Source of the DNA: Zopfochytrium polystomum
Taxonomy: Eukaryota > Chytridiomycota > Chytridiomycetes > Chytridiales > Chytridiaceae
DNA length: 64,000 nucleotides
Direction: 5' to 3'
Assembly (NCBI GenBank): GCA_025765615.1
Contig: JAIVFJ010000020.1
Coordinates: 1 to 64,000 of the forward strand
Positions 44,059-54,467 of the stretch are shown piece by piece (position 1 is the first letter of the stretch; every line of letters starts with the position of its first letter). The translations under genes were made by a program, and so were the position numbers. The notes beneath the pieces are model-generated. The model was not told where the DNA came from, did not search any database, and was given only the letters and a program-made list of their open reading frames with translations.

Positions 44059-45451
44059 ATGTCACACGGCGGCGAGCAATCGCGACATTGGCCGCCCCTC
44101 TCGACGCACTCCGACCGGCCCAAAGCGACGGCAGACGCAGCCGAGACCTCATCCTTCGACGGCGGCGGCAGCGGCGGCGGCGGCGGCCGTGGAGGCGGCA
44201 GTAGCTATGTCTGGAAGCGGCCGGCTGCCAGCAACCCCACCCACCAGGGAGAAGACTCCACCGGGTCCGGCGCCATCGGCCCTTGGCTGGCACAGCGCAT
44301 TGACCGGCAGCTGACCGATCTGAAGGCAGATCCGGATGCGCATTACTCCTTCCCGCCAGCGGGCGACGCAGGGTCCGATCACGAGCTGACGTTTCCCTCT
44401 CCGCATGACCTGAAAAGGGCGGAGGCGGAGGGCAAAAGTGGTGAGGATTGGGTCGTTGGCCACAATGTAATCGTTTGATGTGGTTTCTCACACGTACTTT
44501 TCAGGTGGCTTTAAACAACGATCTGCGCTCATCTTTGTCATTATTCTGGCGGTCGTGATCGCAGGCGTGGTGATCACCGTCTTGATTCTTGTTCAAAGAA
44601 GCAAAAGCGGCAACGGCACAACTCCAGACGGCGGAAACGCCGCGATCTCTGTCACTTCACATGAACTCTCTTCCACGAGCGTGCCTCTCCGCCAGACCAC
44701 GAATATTGCGGCGACAAGCTCTTCACCACCTCGAACTTCGTCGGCTCCTAGTATTTCGCCCTCCGTCGTGGACTCTTTTTCGCCTCTGCACTCGGACAGT
44801 GCCTCCGTCTCTGCCACCAGCTCAAATGCCTCCCTTGAAAGCGATGCAGTTCATGTTGATGTTGCTCCAAGTTCTCCACTGGCATCATCATCAAATGAAG
44901 AACAAACCAGCACCCCATCCAGCAGCGTGACGACAGACTCCTCCTCTACCCTCTCAATCAACACCACCATCTCCTCGCCACTCTCCAGCAGTACGTCCTC
45001 CACAACCTCTCCGTCTCCCACGCCATCGTCGCCCCCACCATTCCAGATCAAGGACCGCAAGAGCGGCAACTGCATGGCGCAGGCGCCGAGCACCAGCAGA
45101 GTGTTCTACCGGATTTGCGAGGCCAGTCCTGGACCGACGAGCAATCAAGTATTCGTGCAGCGTGGCACGTCGTGGGTTCAGCGAGCTTCTGGGCTTTGTC
45201 TCGATCTGGTTGGAAAGGTTGGTGTCGGAGGGGATGGCGGCCTATCTCTGCTGACTCTTGTTTTCCATCTCGCTGCACTCCACAAGGGTCGCATCGCCAC
45301 CTACGGAAACTGCTCTAATGTGTTGTCGCAGCAGCTGAGTGTGGTCCAAACTGCATTAATCGATGGAAATAGTGTTTGCTTTCCGCCTTTCTTTAATACG
45401 GTGGCTACTCAAGTCAACAATTGTGCCAATGTTACCCTCATTTCGTTGTAA
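44059..45451 (+). CDS. Type II membrane protein, ricin-B-like ectodomain, copy 3
   Basis: Exons 44059-44437, 44505-45217 and 45287-45451 (phases 1 and 0) give 418 aa. The N-terminus is Gly/Ser-rich, with IGPWLAQRIDRQLTDLK (compare the FDQY segments of copy 2) and HELTFPSPHD before the first intron. The helix is LIFVIILAVVIAGVVITVLIL. A Ser/Thr stalk of about 140 aa leads to FQIKDRKSGNCMAQAPS, YRICEASPG, NQVFVQRG, SGLCLDLVG and the last-exon motif YGNCSNVLSQQLSV, CANVTLISL. No stop or frame problem. The start was chosen at MSHGGEQS because upstream codons are Lys/Arg-rich and poorly protein-like. Confidence 0.7.
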
Positions 45452-45973
45452 CTGGCCTGAGTTAGCTGGAAAGGTAGTGAAAATGAAATCGGTATGTCAA
45501 TTGATGAATGAAAGCAGTGCGTGCTATGTTGTCATCAGAATCCAATTTTCAGCAATGGATGGGGCGGATCGGCCGTTGGGGCGAACGAGTTTGCTTAGAA
45601 ATACATGTTATGGGTCACTGTTAGAACTTCACGCTTGAAGTTGATAGTGCACGACAGAGCACATTCCAGACCAATTCGATTACAAAAAAAGCGGGAGCAT
45701 TTGAAACCGTCTCCAGAGCCTCCGACTGTAATCGCGAGGACAGTTTGAAGCTGCTGGATACATAGAATAACTCGAGGCAACGGAGGCTGGTCGGACATGG
45801 TGGCTGATTTTAGCATGGGGCTGGACTCGGTGGCTGGTAAGGCAACTTCCGCCTTAGTTGGACGAACGTGTTGCAACGAAAACTATTCTGAACAGCAAAT
45901 ACAATTGCCACGATTGAAGACTGACAATCGGGAATCTAGCATCCTCTTGAAATTGATGCTCCGCGATTCAGGT
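45452..45973. other. Intergenic; no gene recognised
   Basis: No supported coding frame. It forms the 5' flank of the SINE-like insertion. Confidence 0.4.
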
Positions 45974-46151
45974 GTGCCGTTGGGATCTCCTTTTTATTTG
46001 TTTATTTTGTTCCAGCCCTGAAGGGGCTGACGGGAAGAGAAAGAGCCATCAATGGTGAACCGTTATAGACTATGTCCATGTATCACCTCAGCAAGTCCAC
46101 CCCATGCACCACAGACTTACAGGGTCGTCAGGCAGTGCCGTTGGGATCTCC
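45974..46151 (-). mobile_element. SINE-like element, copy 2, with 17-bp duplications
   Basis: GTGCCGTTGGGATCTCC occurs at 45974-45990 and again at 46135-46151, bracketing 144 bp. On the minus strand the insert starts TGCCTGACGACCCTG, contains the hairpin CAGCCCCTTCAGGGCTG and ends in the A-rich tail AACAAAATAAACAAATAAAAA. It aligns with 18076-18220. Length, tail and duplication size fit a SINE. The tail resembles the LINE 3' end and both duplications are 17 bp. A tRNA-like 5' part is not clear by eye. Confidence 0.75.
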
Positions 46152-46230
46152 ACTTTCGTCTGTGGGTCTATCAGGAGGTCTGCGTTGCCTTTTTGCACAT
46201 AGATCTATATGTAAGTATAATACTGGACAA
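46152..46230. repeat. Dispersed repeat fragment
   Basis: Reverse-complement match to 9130-9200. It directly abuts the SINE-like insertion, whose duplicated target lies at its edge, so the SINE appears to have inserted into or beside this older repeat. Confidence 0.5.
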
Positions 46231-46325
46231 ATTGAAGGGCACTGACACCCGTGAAGGAAATGACACCAATGAGGACTCTTTCCTACTGGCTGTGGAGGAC
46301 CGCGGAATTTTAGTCTAAATAGGAA

Positions 46326-46553
46326 ATGTCATTCAATGAACCAGAAACAGTCACCGCCACACAACCCAACAAGGTGATGACCATTTCCCCAACTTTGTGG
46401 CAGCAAGCAGCTGCCGTCTTTTTTACCGTCGCCGCCCTGTATGTTGTAGGTTTCCTGATGGCTTCTGGAATCGCAGGCGCCAGCTGTTTCGAGCTGCTGG
46501 CGCCGTTGTTCCTGCACGTGAACAGGAACATGTTCGTATCGATAAACTGTTGA
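46326..46553 (+). CDS. Possible small membrane protein
   Basis: A 75-codon frame with one good helix (AAAVFFTVAALYVVGFLMAS) followed by GIAGASCFELLAPLFLHV. Short, single exon, no homologue recognised, and no other support than hydrophobicity. Confidence 0.25.
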   Translation: MSFNEPETVTATQPNKVMTISPTLWQQAAAVFFTVAALYVVGFLMASGIAGASCFELLAPLFLHVNRNMFVSINC

Positions 46554-46951
46554 TATTTCCGTTCGTGATGGAGCGGAGCCTGGGGGAAACGCTCGAGTGT
46601 TCGGTTGGTGGATTGGCCTTTCATCGCCTTCGTCTCTCGCTTCGACGGTCGCAGCGGGCCTCGGTCAGACATCGCATAGAGAATCCGTTCAGCAGCGTTC
46701 AGCAGCGAGCAACACTCGTGTGAACTGTCGCATCTTGTCCATTTATTTTCTTCTAGGGTAAATAGTTCTGTCCGTCCAACCGCAAGTCAAGCTCTTCACG
46801 CGTCCGCTTGTCCGCCAGCGGCGCAAGAGCATAATCCGCCTGCGGATTATGCCGGTGTCATATTTGCTTTTGAGCACTTCATTTTAATATCTACACAAGC
46901 TTCCAGAAGCACCTGAACACTGCTATACTTTCCCCATACGTACGCGTGATG

Positions 46952-48306
46952 CTACGGTGAAATCCCACTGTCGTCTGTGCTGTTCACCTTGACCCCATGG
47001 TCAAGAAGCACTCGCACGATATCAATGTGCCCGCGTTCGGTCGCCAACATTAAAGAAGTGCGTCCACTTGAAGTATCTCTACCATCAAATTCACCCTCGG
47101 TACCGCCGAACCAGCTGCACAGGCCCTCTCGACTCAGAAGCAACTCGACGATCTCAAGGGACCCGCTTTCTACTGCGAGGCTCAACAGGTCCTCCGAATC
47201 GCTTTGTTCGCATCCTTTGTCCAGCAAAAAGTCCACAACTTGCTGCGACTTTTGCAGGCCACTCCAAGGAGGCTTCCGGTTCTATTTGCTCGAATTCTCT
47301 CGTTTGCGCCAGCATAGTTGTACAGCCAGCGTGTCATGTCCAGCAGTCCAAAGTTTGCAGCGAGAAAAAGCGCCGCAGTGATTGCATTGTCGTCATCGCC
47401 ATTGTCGGTTTCGTCATCGCTTGAAGTGCCCTCAAGCGGCATGCAGTACTGAATCACGAGCTGAGCAGTTTCCACCGACCCCGACCATGCAGTCGTGCGC
47501 AAAAGATCGTTGAAATCAGAGCTCGCCACCTCTGCACCGAATCTCAAGAGAACCCTGGCGACGTCCGCAAAGCCCCGTGAACATGCCTGCAAAACAGGGG
47601 ATTGTCCATTATCCATTGTGGCGTTCACGTCCGCCCCGTTCGTTGCCAGGAACTCGACAATGTCCGCGTTTCCATTTTCACACGCCATATGCAACGTCGA
47701 TTTCCCCATGTAGTTACGCCTGTGAACGTCCGCACCGCGCTCCACAAGCAGTCGGACGATGTCAATGTTTCCGCCAACGCACGCCATCTGCAGAGGGACG
47801 TCTTTGACCAGAGCCGCATCTACGACGGGGTCGATTCCCTCAACATACGCGCCACAATCGAGAAAGAAGGCTGCGAGATCGCGACGATCGTTAAACACCG
47901 CAAGAAGAAGCCCCTCTGTAGCCGCAAGCGGACCGATCTGCCCGCGGCGGCGGATGTACGCCATGATCTCGTCCGCATCAGCGGAATCATGGCAGCTCAA
48001 CCACCGTACGACGTGGTGGTGTGGCGTCAGTCCATCCTCGTCCGCGTCGGCGCATGCATCGGTGATCCACGCCTTTACGAGATCGAGCTCCTCGTCCGTG
48101 AGCGCTGCGTTCCCTGTTGTGGATAGGCCTGCCGTCGGGCCCGCTGGTGCTCTGATCGACCGAAAAGACCATGGCATCGGCCAAGCACGCTCCTCGCATC
48201 GATGAAGACAGTAGGCCTGGGTGTAGGGAACACGCGAGGGTGTGATGACTGCGTGTGAGGTTGTGTGACTTTCGATGTGCGTCGGAGCTGGGCTCTGCCC
48301 CGCCAC
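46952..48306 (-). CDS. Ankyrin-repeat protein (one frame break)
   Basis: About 450 residues. A 90-aa N-terminal region precedes ankyrin repeats: VPLQMACVGGNIDIVRLLVE, STLHMACENGNADIVEFL, SPVLQACSRGFADVARVLL, LRTTAWSGSVETAQLVI, ITAALFLAANFGLLDMTRWL. After the break come DFLLDKGCEQS, LSLAVESGSLEIVELLL and SLMLATERGHIDIVRVLL. The frame changes by one base near 47270, where the main frame runs CKSRSKLWTF into a stop and the continuing frame reads KSQQVVDFLLDKG. Repeats on both sides are intact. The start is the first in-frame ATG and could lie further in. It is divergent from the F-box/WD40 relic, with about 110 bp between them. Confidence 0.8.
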
Positions 48307-48419
48307 TGACCTGCTTCGCCCAACCTCTCGTGGTCATGTGGTGGCACGTTAGACAAGCCGTGATGGTGGCCACGTCAAATTGTGAGGGTGCAAAATGAAC
48401 AATTGAGGTTGTTGTAATG

Positions 48420-49710
48420 GCTGAGCGATTGTGTAACCGAACAGAGACGAAGTCGCCACGATCGCCGACCTTGGGCGAGCCAGGAGGCGCAAGGACTGGA
48501 CGATCTCGCTGCCCGCCGATCCACTCCTCGACGCCATGCCCGAAGATGTCCTGTACCATGTGCTTACGTTCCTCGCCTCCAACTGCGGCTTCAAGTCCCT
48601 CGCGCGGCTCTGCTCATCACGGCGCTGGTCGCATCGCGCGTCGGATGACAAACCTTCCTCGCCCGTGTCGCTCGCCGATTCTCCAAACATCCTCGACCGC
48701 GGCCAGACTACGGGCAAGATCGGGGCCGGCCGCCGGGGCGTGGCGATCACGTCGGTCCGGTGGAAAACGCTTTTTCGCGATCGCCGCTGCGACACGCCCA
48801 GGCGAGAATCTCAAAGGAAAGCACAGATGGGGAGTCCGACTGGAGGCGACGACGGACTGGTCAAAATCTGGGATCGTGCTGCGCGGAACTGCGTAGATCA
48901 TTGGGTTGCGGGGAGGATTTTTCTCCAGTAACGTCAGTCTTCAGCGTGGCCTGTAGCGGCGGCACGGTCGTCTGTGGGACTATCGATTGCCTGGTCAAAG
49001 TGTGGGATACGAAAACTGGCTTGCTCTAGGAGATGCTGCATGGGCTGACAAGCCGGGTGGTCTTTGTTTATTTTAGCAGCACGCTCATCGTCGGATCAGA
49101 CCTGGATAGCGTCAACGTGTGGTCCAGCTCAAAACGAAAGTTCTAAGAACGTTCACAAAGGGCAGTAATTGCAAAGTGGACGTGCACAATAGCCTCTTAG
49201 CGTTCTCCATCTCGGACGAAACGGTCCAAGTGGTCAGCCTACCCTCCGGTGAGCTTGTTCTCTCGCAGCAATTTGAAGGCAAAATGCGGTCGATTCAGCT
49301 TGAAAACTTGATCCTGGCTGTGGAGCTCGAAAATTGGGTTGGCGTGTGTGACATTCAGGCTGGCAAGCGCTTCATTTTGGAAGCTCACAGCAAGGAGGGC
49401 TTAATCCTCAATCTTTATGACGGCAACTTGTTAATCAAAAGCGGAGACTGCAATGCAGATTCGGGACCTCCAAAAACGGTGGGCAGTTGTTGCACTCTTC
49501 CCTCCGAGACGGTGGACCTTCTCCGCAGGGATAGTTCTGCACGCATCAGGAATCGTCGCAGGCGACGCAGTTAAGAGCCATTCTGGTGCAAAAAGCAAAC
49601 TCCTATCTCCTTCTATTCCGCGACTCTTCTGCAGGTTGGCAATATTGTATTGTGGGATTTTGACAAAGGTATCCCTTACGCTCATGAGTTCATGGAGTTG
49701 AAAAAATAAC
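48420..49710 (+). pseudogene. F-box/WD40 protein relic
   Basis: An F-box-like start (LLDAMPEDVLYHVLTFLASN then FKSLARLCS) at 48520-48620 is followed by WD40 fragments in different frames. GGDDGLVKIWDRAARNC lies at 48845, CGTIDCLVKVWDTKTGLL then TAG at about 48980, SSTLIVGSDLDSVNVW at 49080, and a longer piece (VDVHNSLLAFSISDETVQVV, VSLPSGELVLSQQF) at 49180-49440. The last piece is NIVLWDFDKG near 49640. At least two in-frame stops and several shifts separate them. Substrate-adaptor function for SCF ligases is the family role; this copy cannot be translated whole. Confidence 0.75.
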
Positions 49711-50785
49711 TCACTCTTTCTGTGAGTACCTCGAAATGTCGTTTCAAAAGCTTCGTAACAAGACAAACAGATGTTCAGTGAGAAAAACGGAAATAAAAGC
49801 CCGTGAGTGCAGGGCGTTTCACTTTCTAGTGAGGGTGACTGTTTTTTTCAACCCAGGATTTTAGCGTTCGCGTGGAGTTCACAATGTGTCAGCTTCGGTT
49901 TGCGCCACAATGCAGGTTCGTGGGTCGTTCGTGTCGTGGGCCGTCATTCGCCGTAGTCAAGCGTGAACGAACATGTCCTGTGTCTGGCGCGGGGTAGGCC
50001 ATTGGCCGAATGTTGACACGTTGCGCTTGCTGCGTTTTCGTGCGCAAGTTATTTAAATGAGCATCTATCTTATCAGGTTGTGGCGACAATTCTCCTGCTG
50101 GGCGGCGCGTGCTTTCGACCACCAACCAGATTGGGAGCACGCGCCAACAGAAAAAAGGGACTGTCCAAATTAGGGAAAAATGTGCAAAAACGTTTTCTAT
50201 ACGTATTTCACCAAACCAGAACTTCGCCAGCGAGGCCGAGACCTTTGGCGCGTGCAACTGTCGACATTCAACAAAACATCAACATCTGTGGGTCTTGAGG
50301 TTTTTATCCCAACCAGCGCAACAACTCCTCGAAAGTGGCACCTTCTCTATTGGATAATCTTCTCCATTTCAGTGGGTGAGAGGAGCCAACTAAAACGATA
50401 TATTGGTGCATGATTTTGCTAAGTCAACGGGCTGTTGGCTATCTATCAATCAACGACTGTCTCTTTGCTTGAACTTCTTGATGTTGCATGTGTGCACTTT
50501 TCCTTCCTCGGTTCATGCTTCTGCGAATACTTCGCAATGGGCCTTGTAAACTCAAAAATTGATGATCAGGTGAAAAGAATGAATGAAAGATTGAGTGATG
50601 TTCTTGAGAATGTATTATGTTTTGCGACGTGCAGTCGAAAACGGGTCAGATGAGGAGGTTCTTTCTTCTTTCGAGATAGGCTATTATGGAGTTAAGAGGC
50701 ACTGAAAGGATTATTAGTGGAGAAGGCTGATTTTCTGTCCAGCCGATGATGGGGAGTCAAACGAACAGCACACTTCTGACGCCCG
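49711..50785. other. Intergenic; no gene recognised
   Basis: AT-balanced sequence without a supported frame. MGLVNSKIDDQ at 50540 could be a first exon with an N-myristoylation-type start followed by a GT donor, but no second exon is visible. Confidence 0.35.
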
Positions 50786-51863
50786 TTAAGCGCAGAGCGG
50801 GCCGATGGGCACCGCGGTGGCCGAGGCATCCTTACGTCCCAGCGAACCCAGCCCGAACAGTCCCTCGACCGATTTCAAGAAGCTGTAGTGCGTGTACGCC
50901 GTCGAGTCCGAGACGCCCGCGCCCTGGATGCCCGCGCCGACGAGGACAGTGTAGATCGGCCCGACAGCAGTGAATGACGCGGTCTCGTCGAACGTGACAA
51001 AGAACAAGGTGTTCTTGTACGCTGCGCTGGTCAGCTTCGGCTCGAGGAACGCCTTGAGCCAAGTCGCGGCGGTCGGGACGTCCGTGTCGTGGGCGTCGTC
51101 GTCGAGGTTGGGCGTGAAGAACATGTACTGCGGCAGCTTCCCCGCGGCGGCGTCCGTGTCGAGCTGTGCGCTGTTGACGATGTGTGCAGCGCAGCGGGTC
51201 GCGTTTTTGCTGATGGAGGTGAAGGACATGAACGGGTTGTGCTTGCGTGCGTAGCGGCCGATGGTCGCCGCGGTGTTGCAGCCGGAGGTGGAGTAGTCTT
51301 CCTGGTATGCTTTCCAGGTGATGCCCTTTGCGTCGAGGAGGTCCGCGATGCTCGTCTGCGCGAGGTTGACGTTGCCGTCGCCGGTGACGCCGAGGGTGTC
51401 GCCGGCGACCATGGCGATGTAGTTAGGCTGGGACGGGTGGGTCTCGGCGGCCATCTTTTTGAGGTAGTAGCCCTTGTTGCGGAGGGTGGTGCCAAAGTAC
51501 GCGTTGGATTCGACGGTGGCTTGGTTCTGGTTCTCAAAGACGATGTACATGACGTTTTTGATGCAGGACTGGGGGGTGCGGGGAGGTGGTCGTGTAAAAC
51601 AGGAATGAGAGGTTAGTGGGGGGGGGGTGATGGACGCCGGGCATTCTGGTCGGAAGGAACGCGTCTCCTCGACAGAAGGAAGATTCCTTCTCGGGGGGAT
51701 TGAATCATTTGGGTACCTCTGAGGTTGCAGCGGCGGCGGCAAACTCTGCCGTGTTGCGCAGCGTTCCGGCAGCGGCGGCGTCGGGGACGGCGGCGGGGAG
51801 CGCGGCGGCCAGGCCGGCTGTCGAGGCGGCGACGAGGAGGGCGGCAGCGGCGGCGACGATCAT
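50786..51863 (-). CDS. Secreted phosphoesterase (acid phosphatase/phospholipase C superfamily)
   Basis: Two exons, 51717-51863 and 50786-51568 (phase 0), give 309 aa. Exon 1 is a signal peptide (IVAAAAALLVAASTAGLAAA) and a short Ala-rich propeptide. Exon 2 carries the PF04185-type motifs in order: MYIVFENQNQATVES with the metal-binding Glu/Asn, HPSQPNYIAMVAGDT, YARKHNPFMSF, FFTPNLDDDAHDTD and FFVTFDE. It matches fungal extracellular acid phosphatases of this superfamily more than bacterial haemolytic phospholipases, given its short length and absent C-terminal repeats. Substrate cannot be told from sequence. It is followed by PLCA-stop. Confidence 0.88.
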
Positions 51864-52369
51864 TTGTGGGATGTTGGGATGAGCCGCGTGCGTGCGGGTG
51901 TGTAATTTTTTAATGCTGCCATTTCTGGCGAGGTTGTTTGAATACAAATTTGTTTGGTTGTTATTCAATAGCGACCACCCCCGACGACGCAATCCAAACA
52001 GTTTCCGCTTTATTAGTCATCCACAAACTGCAAAGGTGTCGGAAGCACCACGCGCGGTGGGCGCGTGCATCCGCGCAGCGAAGCTTTCTGTGCACGCGGC
52101 CACCCACCACCACCGCCGACCAACCGTCCTGTTCAAGAGCTTGAAGAGGGTTGTGCTTTCAGTTTTATGAAAGAGCCGGGAATGAACAGACGAAGCGGAA
52201 CCATACGTGGGGAGAATGAGAAACCAAACAGGTATGTTGGCCATGTAACACGAAGAACGACAGAAAAGAAAAACGGCGCTTTGGAGGAATGTGGATGAGG
52301 GCAAATGGATTTCCGGCTTTGGAGAATCCACTATCAAGAGGGGAGCCGCGACAAAGCTGTCACAACCAG
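51864..52369. other. Intergenic; no gene recognised
   Basis: Upstream region of the phosphoesterase gene. No supported frame. Confidence 0.4.
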
Positions 52370-52645
52370 TCACTGGCACGCTCCCAACAAGCTCTGGTGC
52401 TCCTCAGCCGCGCGACCACCCTCAGCCGGCGCGTTAGCCACCGCATCGCAATGAACGCCGCCCCCTTCGCCGCGTCCCAGCCGTTGCCTGCGCTCGCGCA
52501 GCCAGGCCCCAACAGTCCCGCGGCCAAAAGCGGTGAGCGCGACGGCGGCGGCCGAGAGGAGCAGCGCGAGGCTGAGGAGAACGTAAACAACGACGAAGGC
52601 AGCGACGCGCGGGTGTCGCTCGAATTGAAGGTGTTCGTAGTACAT
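52370..52645 (-). pseudogene. 3' exon relic of membrane protein, copy C
   Basis: Reads ERHPRVAAFVVVYVLLSLAL and on through VALTAFGRGTVGAWLRERRQR, clearly homologous to LRHELRVAPFVVVYVLLGTV and AFGDWTVGSWLRERRKR of the two-pass membrane protein. The end (AEEHQSLLGA) parallels PEEQQSLLVR. Its matching 5' exons lie on the same strand at 53744-54028 but are now joined to a CinA coding sequence placed between them. Confidence 0.8.
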
Positions 52646-52804
52646 GCCGTCAGAACTGGTGGGAGGGCTTAGTTAAGGTTAGATGTTCGTGGTGATGGGA
52701 GATAAGCTCTGATCACCCTGACCACACTAATCCACCAGAAAAGAATGGCGATTAGAGAAAAGACTGTAGTAGTATGTAACTTTGCAAACAACATCAAGGA
52801 GCAA

Positions 52805-54028
52805 TTACACAGTTGCGTCTTTGCCCAGCAACACCACCTCATCGTCCACCTCATCCTCCTCGATGAATTCAAGCAGCATTTCCAGGGCAGCCTCGACGGC
52901 CGCGGCGCGGTTTCCCGCGCGCGACTGCCCGTCAAACTCGCATCGGCGCCCGCCACCCACTGGCCGCCCCCGCCGCCCGTGACGCGACGGGTCCGCATGC
53001 TCGCCGCCATCCACGACGACATCCCCTTCGCCGTTCCTGGGCCCTGGCCCCGCGACATGCAAAAATACCAGGCCATCACGATCAGGCGTCGAAACGCCGT
53101 CGCCGCCTCTGCCGCTCCCGGCAGCACCAACACCAACACCGCCACCGCCAGCAGCACCGCCGCCACCACTGCCGCCGCCGCCGCTTCCCCCCGCAAACCC
53201 CGTGGTCGCGACGCCCCAGTCAGCCTCGAGCGCATCGCGCACGCCGGCGGCCATTGCGCTCGCGCATTTGGCGGAGACTGGTCCAGGGCCGTCGAGGACG
53301 GCGGCCGGGACGGCGAGGAGCGCGCGCTTGACTGGGTTGGTGTAGGCTACAACGGCGCCGCGGATGGCGGCGGAGGCGCCGGCGTGGTGGGTGAGGCTGG
53401 CGGACAGGAGGCCCTTGTTTTGAGGGAAAAGAAGGTGTTGCGCGGTCGAAGGAGAGAGTGTGTGTACGTGTGTGAGTGTGTGTGTTAGCGGGCGGACGAG
53501 GCAGATGGGGCGGCGGGTTTTGGCTCACCCCAGTGAGGGACTCTGCGACGGCGAGAGACTCGTTGCGGGCGCGGAGGGCGTCGAGCACGCGTCGTGAGAG
53601 GCCGAGCGACCGTGGGGTGATGAGGAGGGGATGCTGGTTCTGGTTGTGGTTGTGGTGCTGGTGTGGCGGGGGTTGATCCGAGTGGACGTGACGCTTGACG
53701 AGGACCGGGCCTATTATGCTTAGGGCAATCCCGACGAGGCCGGCTTCGGGACGGTTACGCACGAGGATGTGTTTGCGGGTTTTCTTGTGGTTCAGAGTGA
53801 TCGTACTCTCCTACAGTTTGAGAGCATCTTACCAATGATCCAAATTGCCTTTTTAGCCGTCAAACCCTTCTTTGGGCTTGAGCCCTCCTTCTCGCCATTA
53901 TCGTGGCTGGGTCTATTGGTAGCCCCATCGTCGCTGTGGTCCCGTCGAGTCGTCGCGTTGTCGTTCTGGCGTTCACTCATGCGAGAATCTCGATTTTGTT
54001 CCAGTTTGGCAGTTCTTTGCGTCGTCAT
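52805..54028 (-). CDS. Membrane-anchored CinA-domain protein (chimeric gene)
   Basis: Exons 53833-54028, 53529-53743 and 52805-53413 join in phases 1 and 0 to 339 aa without stops. Residues 1-65 are a hydrophilic tail ending GLTAKKAIWII, homologous to GWSTEKAAWII of the two-pass membrane protein. Exon 2 opens with that protein's first helix (AGLVGIALSIIGPVLVKRH) at exactly the same splice phase. It then passes through a His/Asn/Gln linker into a CinA C-terminal domain: LDALRARNESLAVAESLTGG, VVAYTNPVKRALLAVPAAVL, GPVSAKCASAMAAGVRDALE, DWGVATTGFAGGSG. The domain ends with a Gly-rich insertion and EFIEEDEVDDEV. CinA C-terminal domains of bacteria are linked to NMN deamidation. The fungal role is not established, and key residues were not checked against a structure. 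Confidence 0.8.
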
Positions 54029-54467
54029 TATCTTTTATATTATTTGCCTGCAGTTCTCGTCCTTTGCGGCATTGGGCGGCTCGAATCGATCGTGCTCGCT
54101 TTCGCGGAATGCTTTCGTGGAAGTTTCGCGTCTACTCGACGGGCAAAGACGCACTTCCCAGACCAGATAGAACAAGAAGTGCCCCCACGATTTTTTGATG
54201 TGCTCTGTTGGTTTGCGCAATGGGGAGGACTTGGATCCTCAACGTACCAGCGTATCGTTGAGCGGCATCACGTGGTTCGCCACTGGGTCGCTCCAGTACC
54301 CTTCGTGTCTCCCGCCAGCCCGCCCGCAAACATTGCGAACGGGTTCGATGCTACCTCGCAGACCACGTGAAATGCTGATGCTTTCACTCTCTGGCCTTGC
54401 CAGGATTTGACTTGCACACAACAACCCACCACTCCAGGACCTATTTCTCTAAGGTTTACGTTACTTA
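54029..54467. other. Intergenic; no gene recognised
   Basis: Upstream of the chimeric CinA gene and downstream of the ankyrin gene. A CTCGAATCGATCG motif near 54080; no supported frame. Confidence 0.4.
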
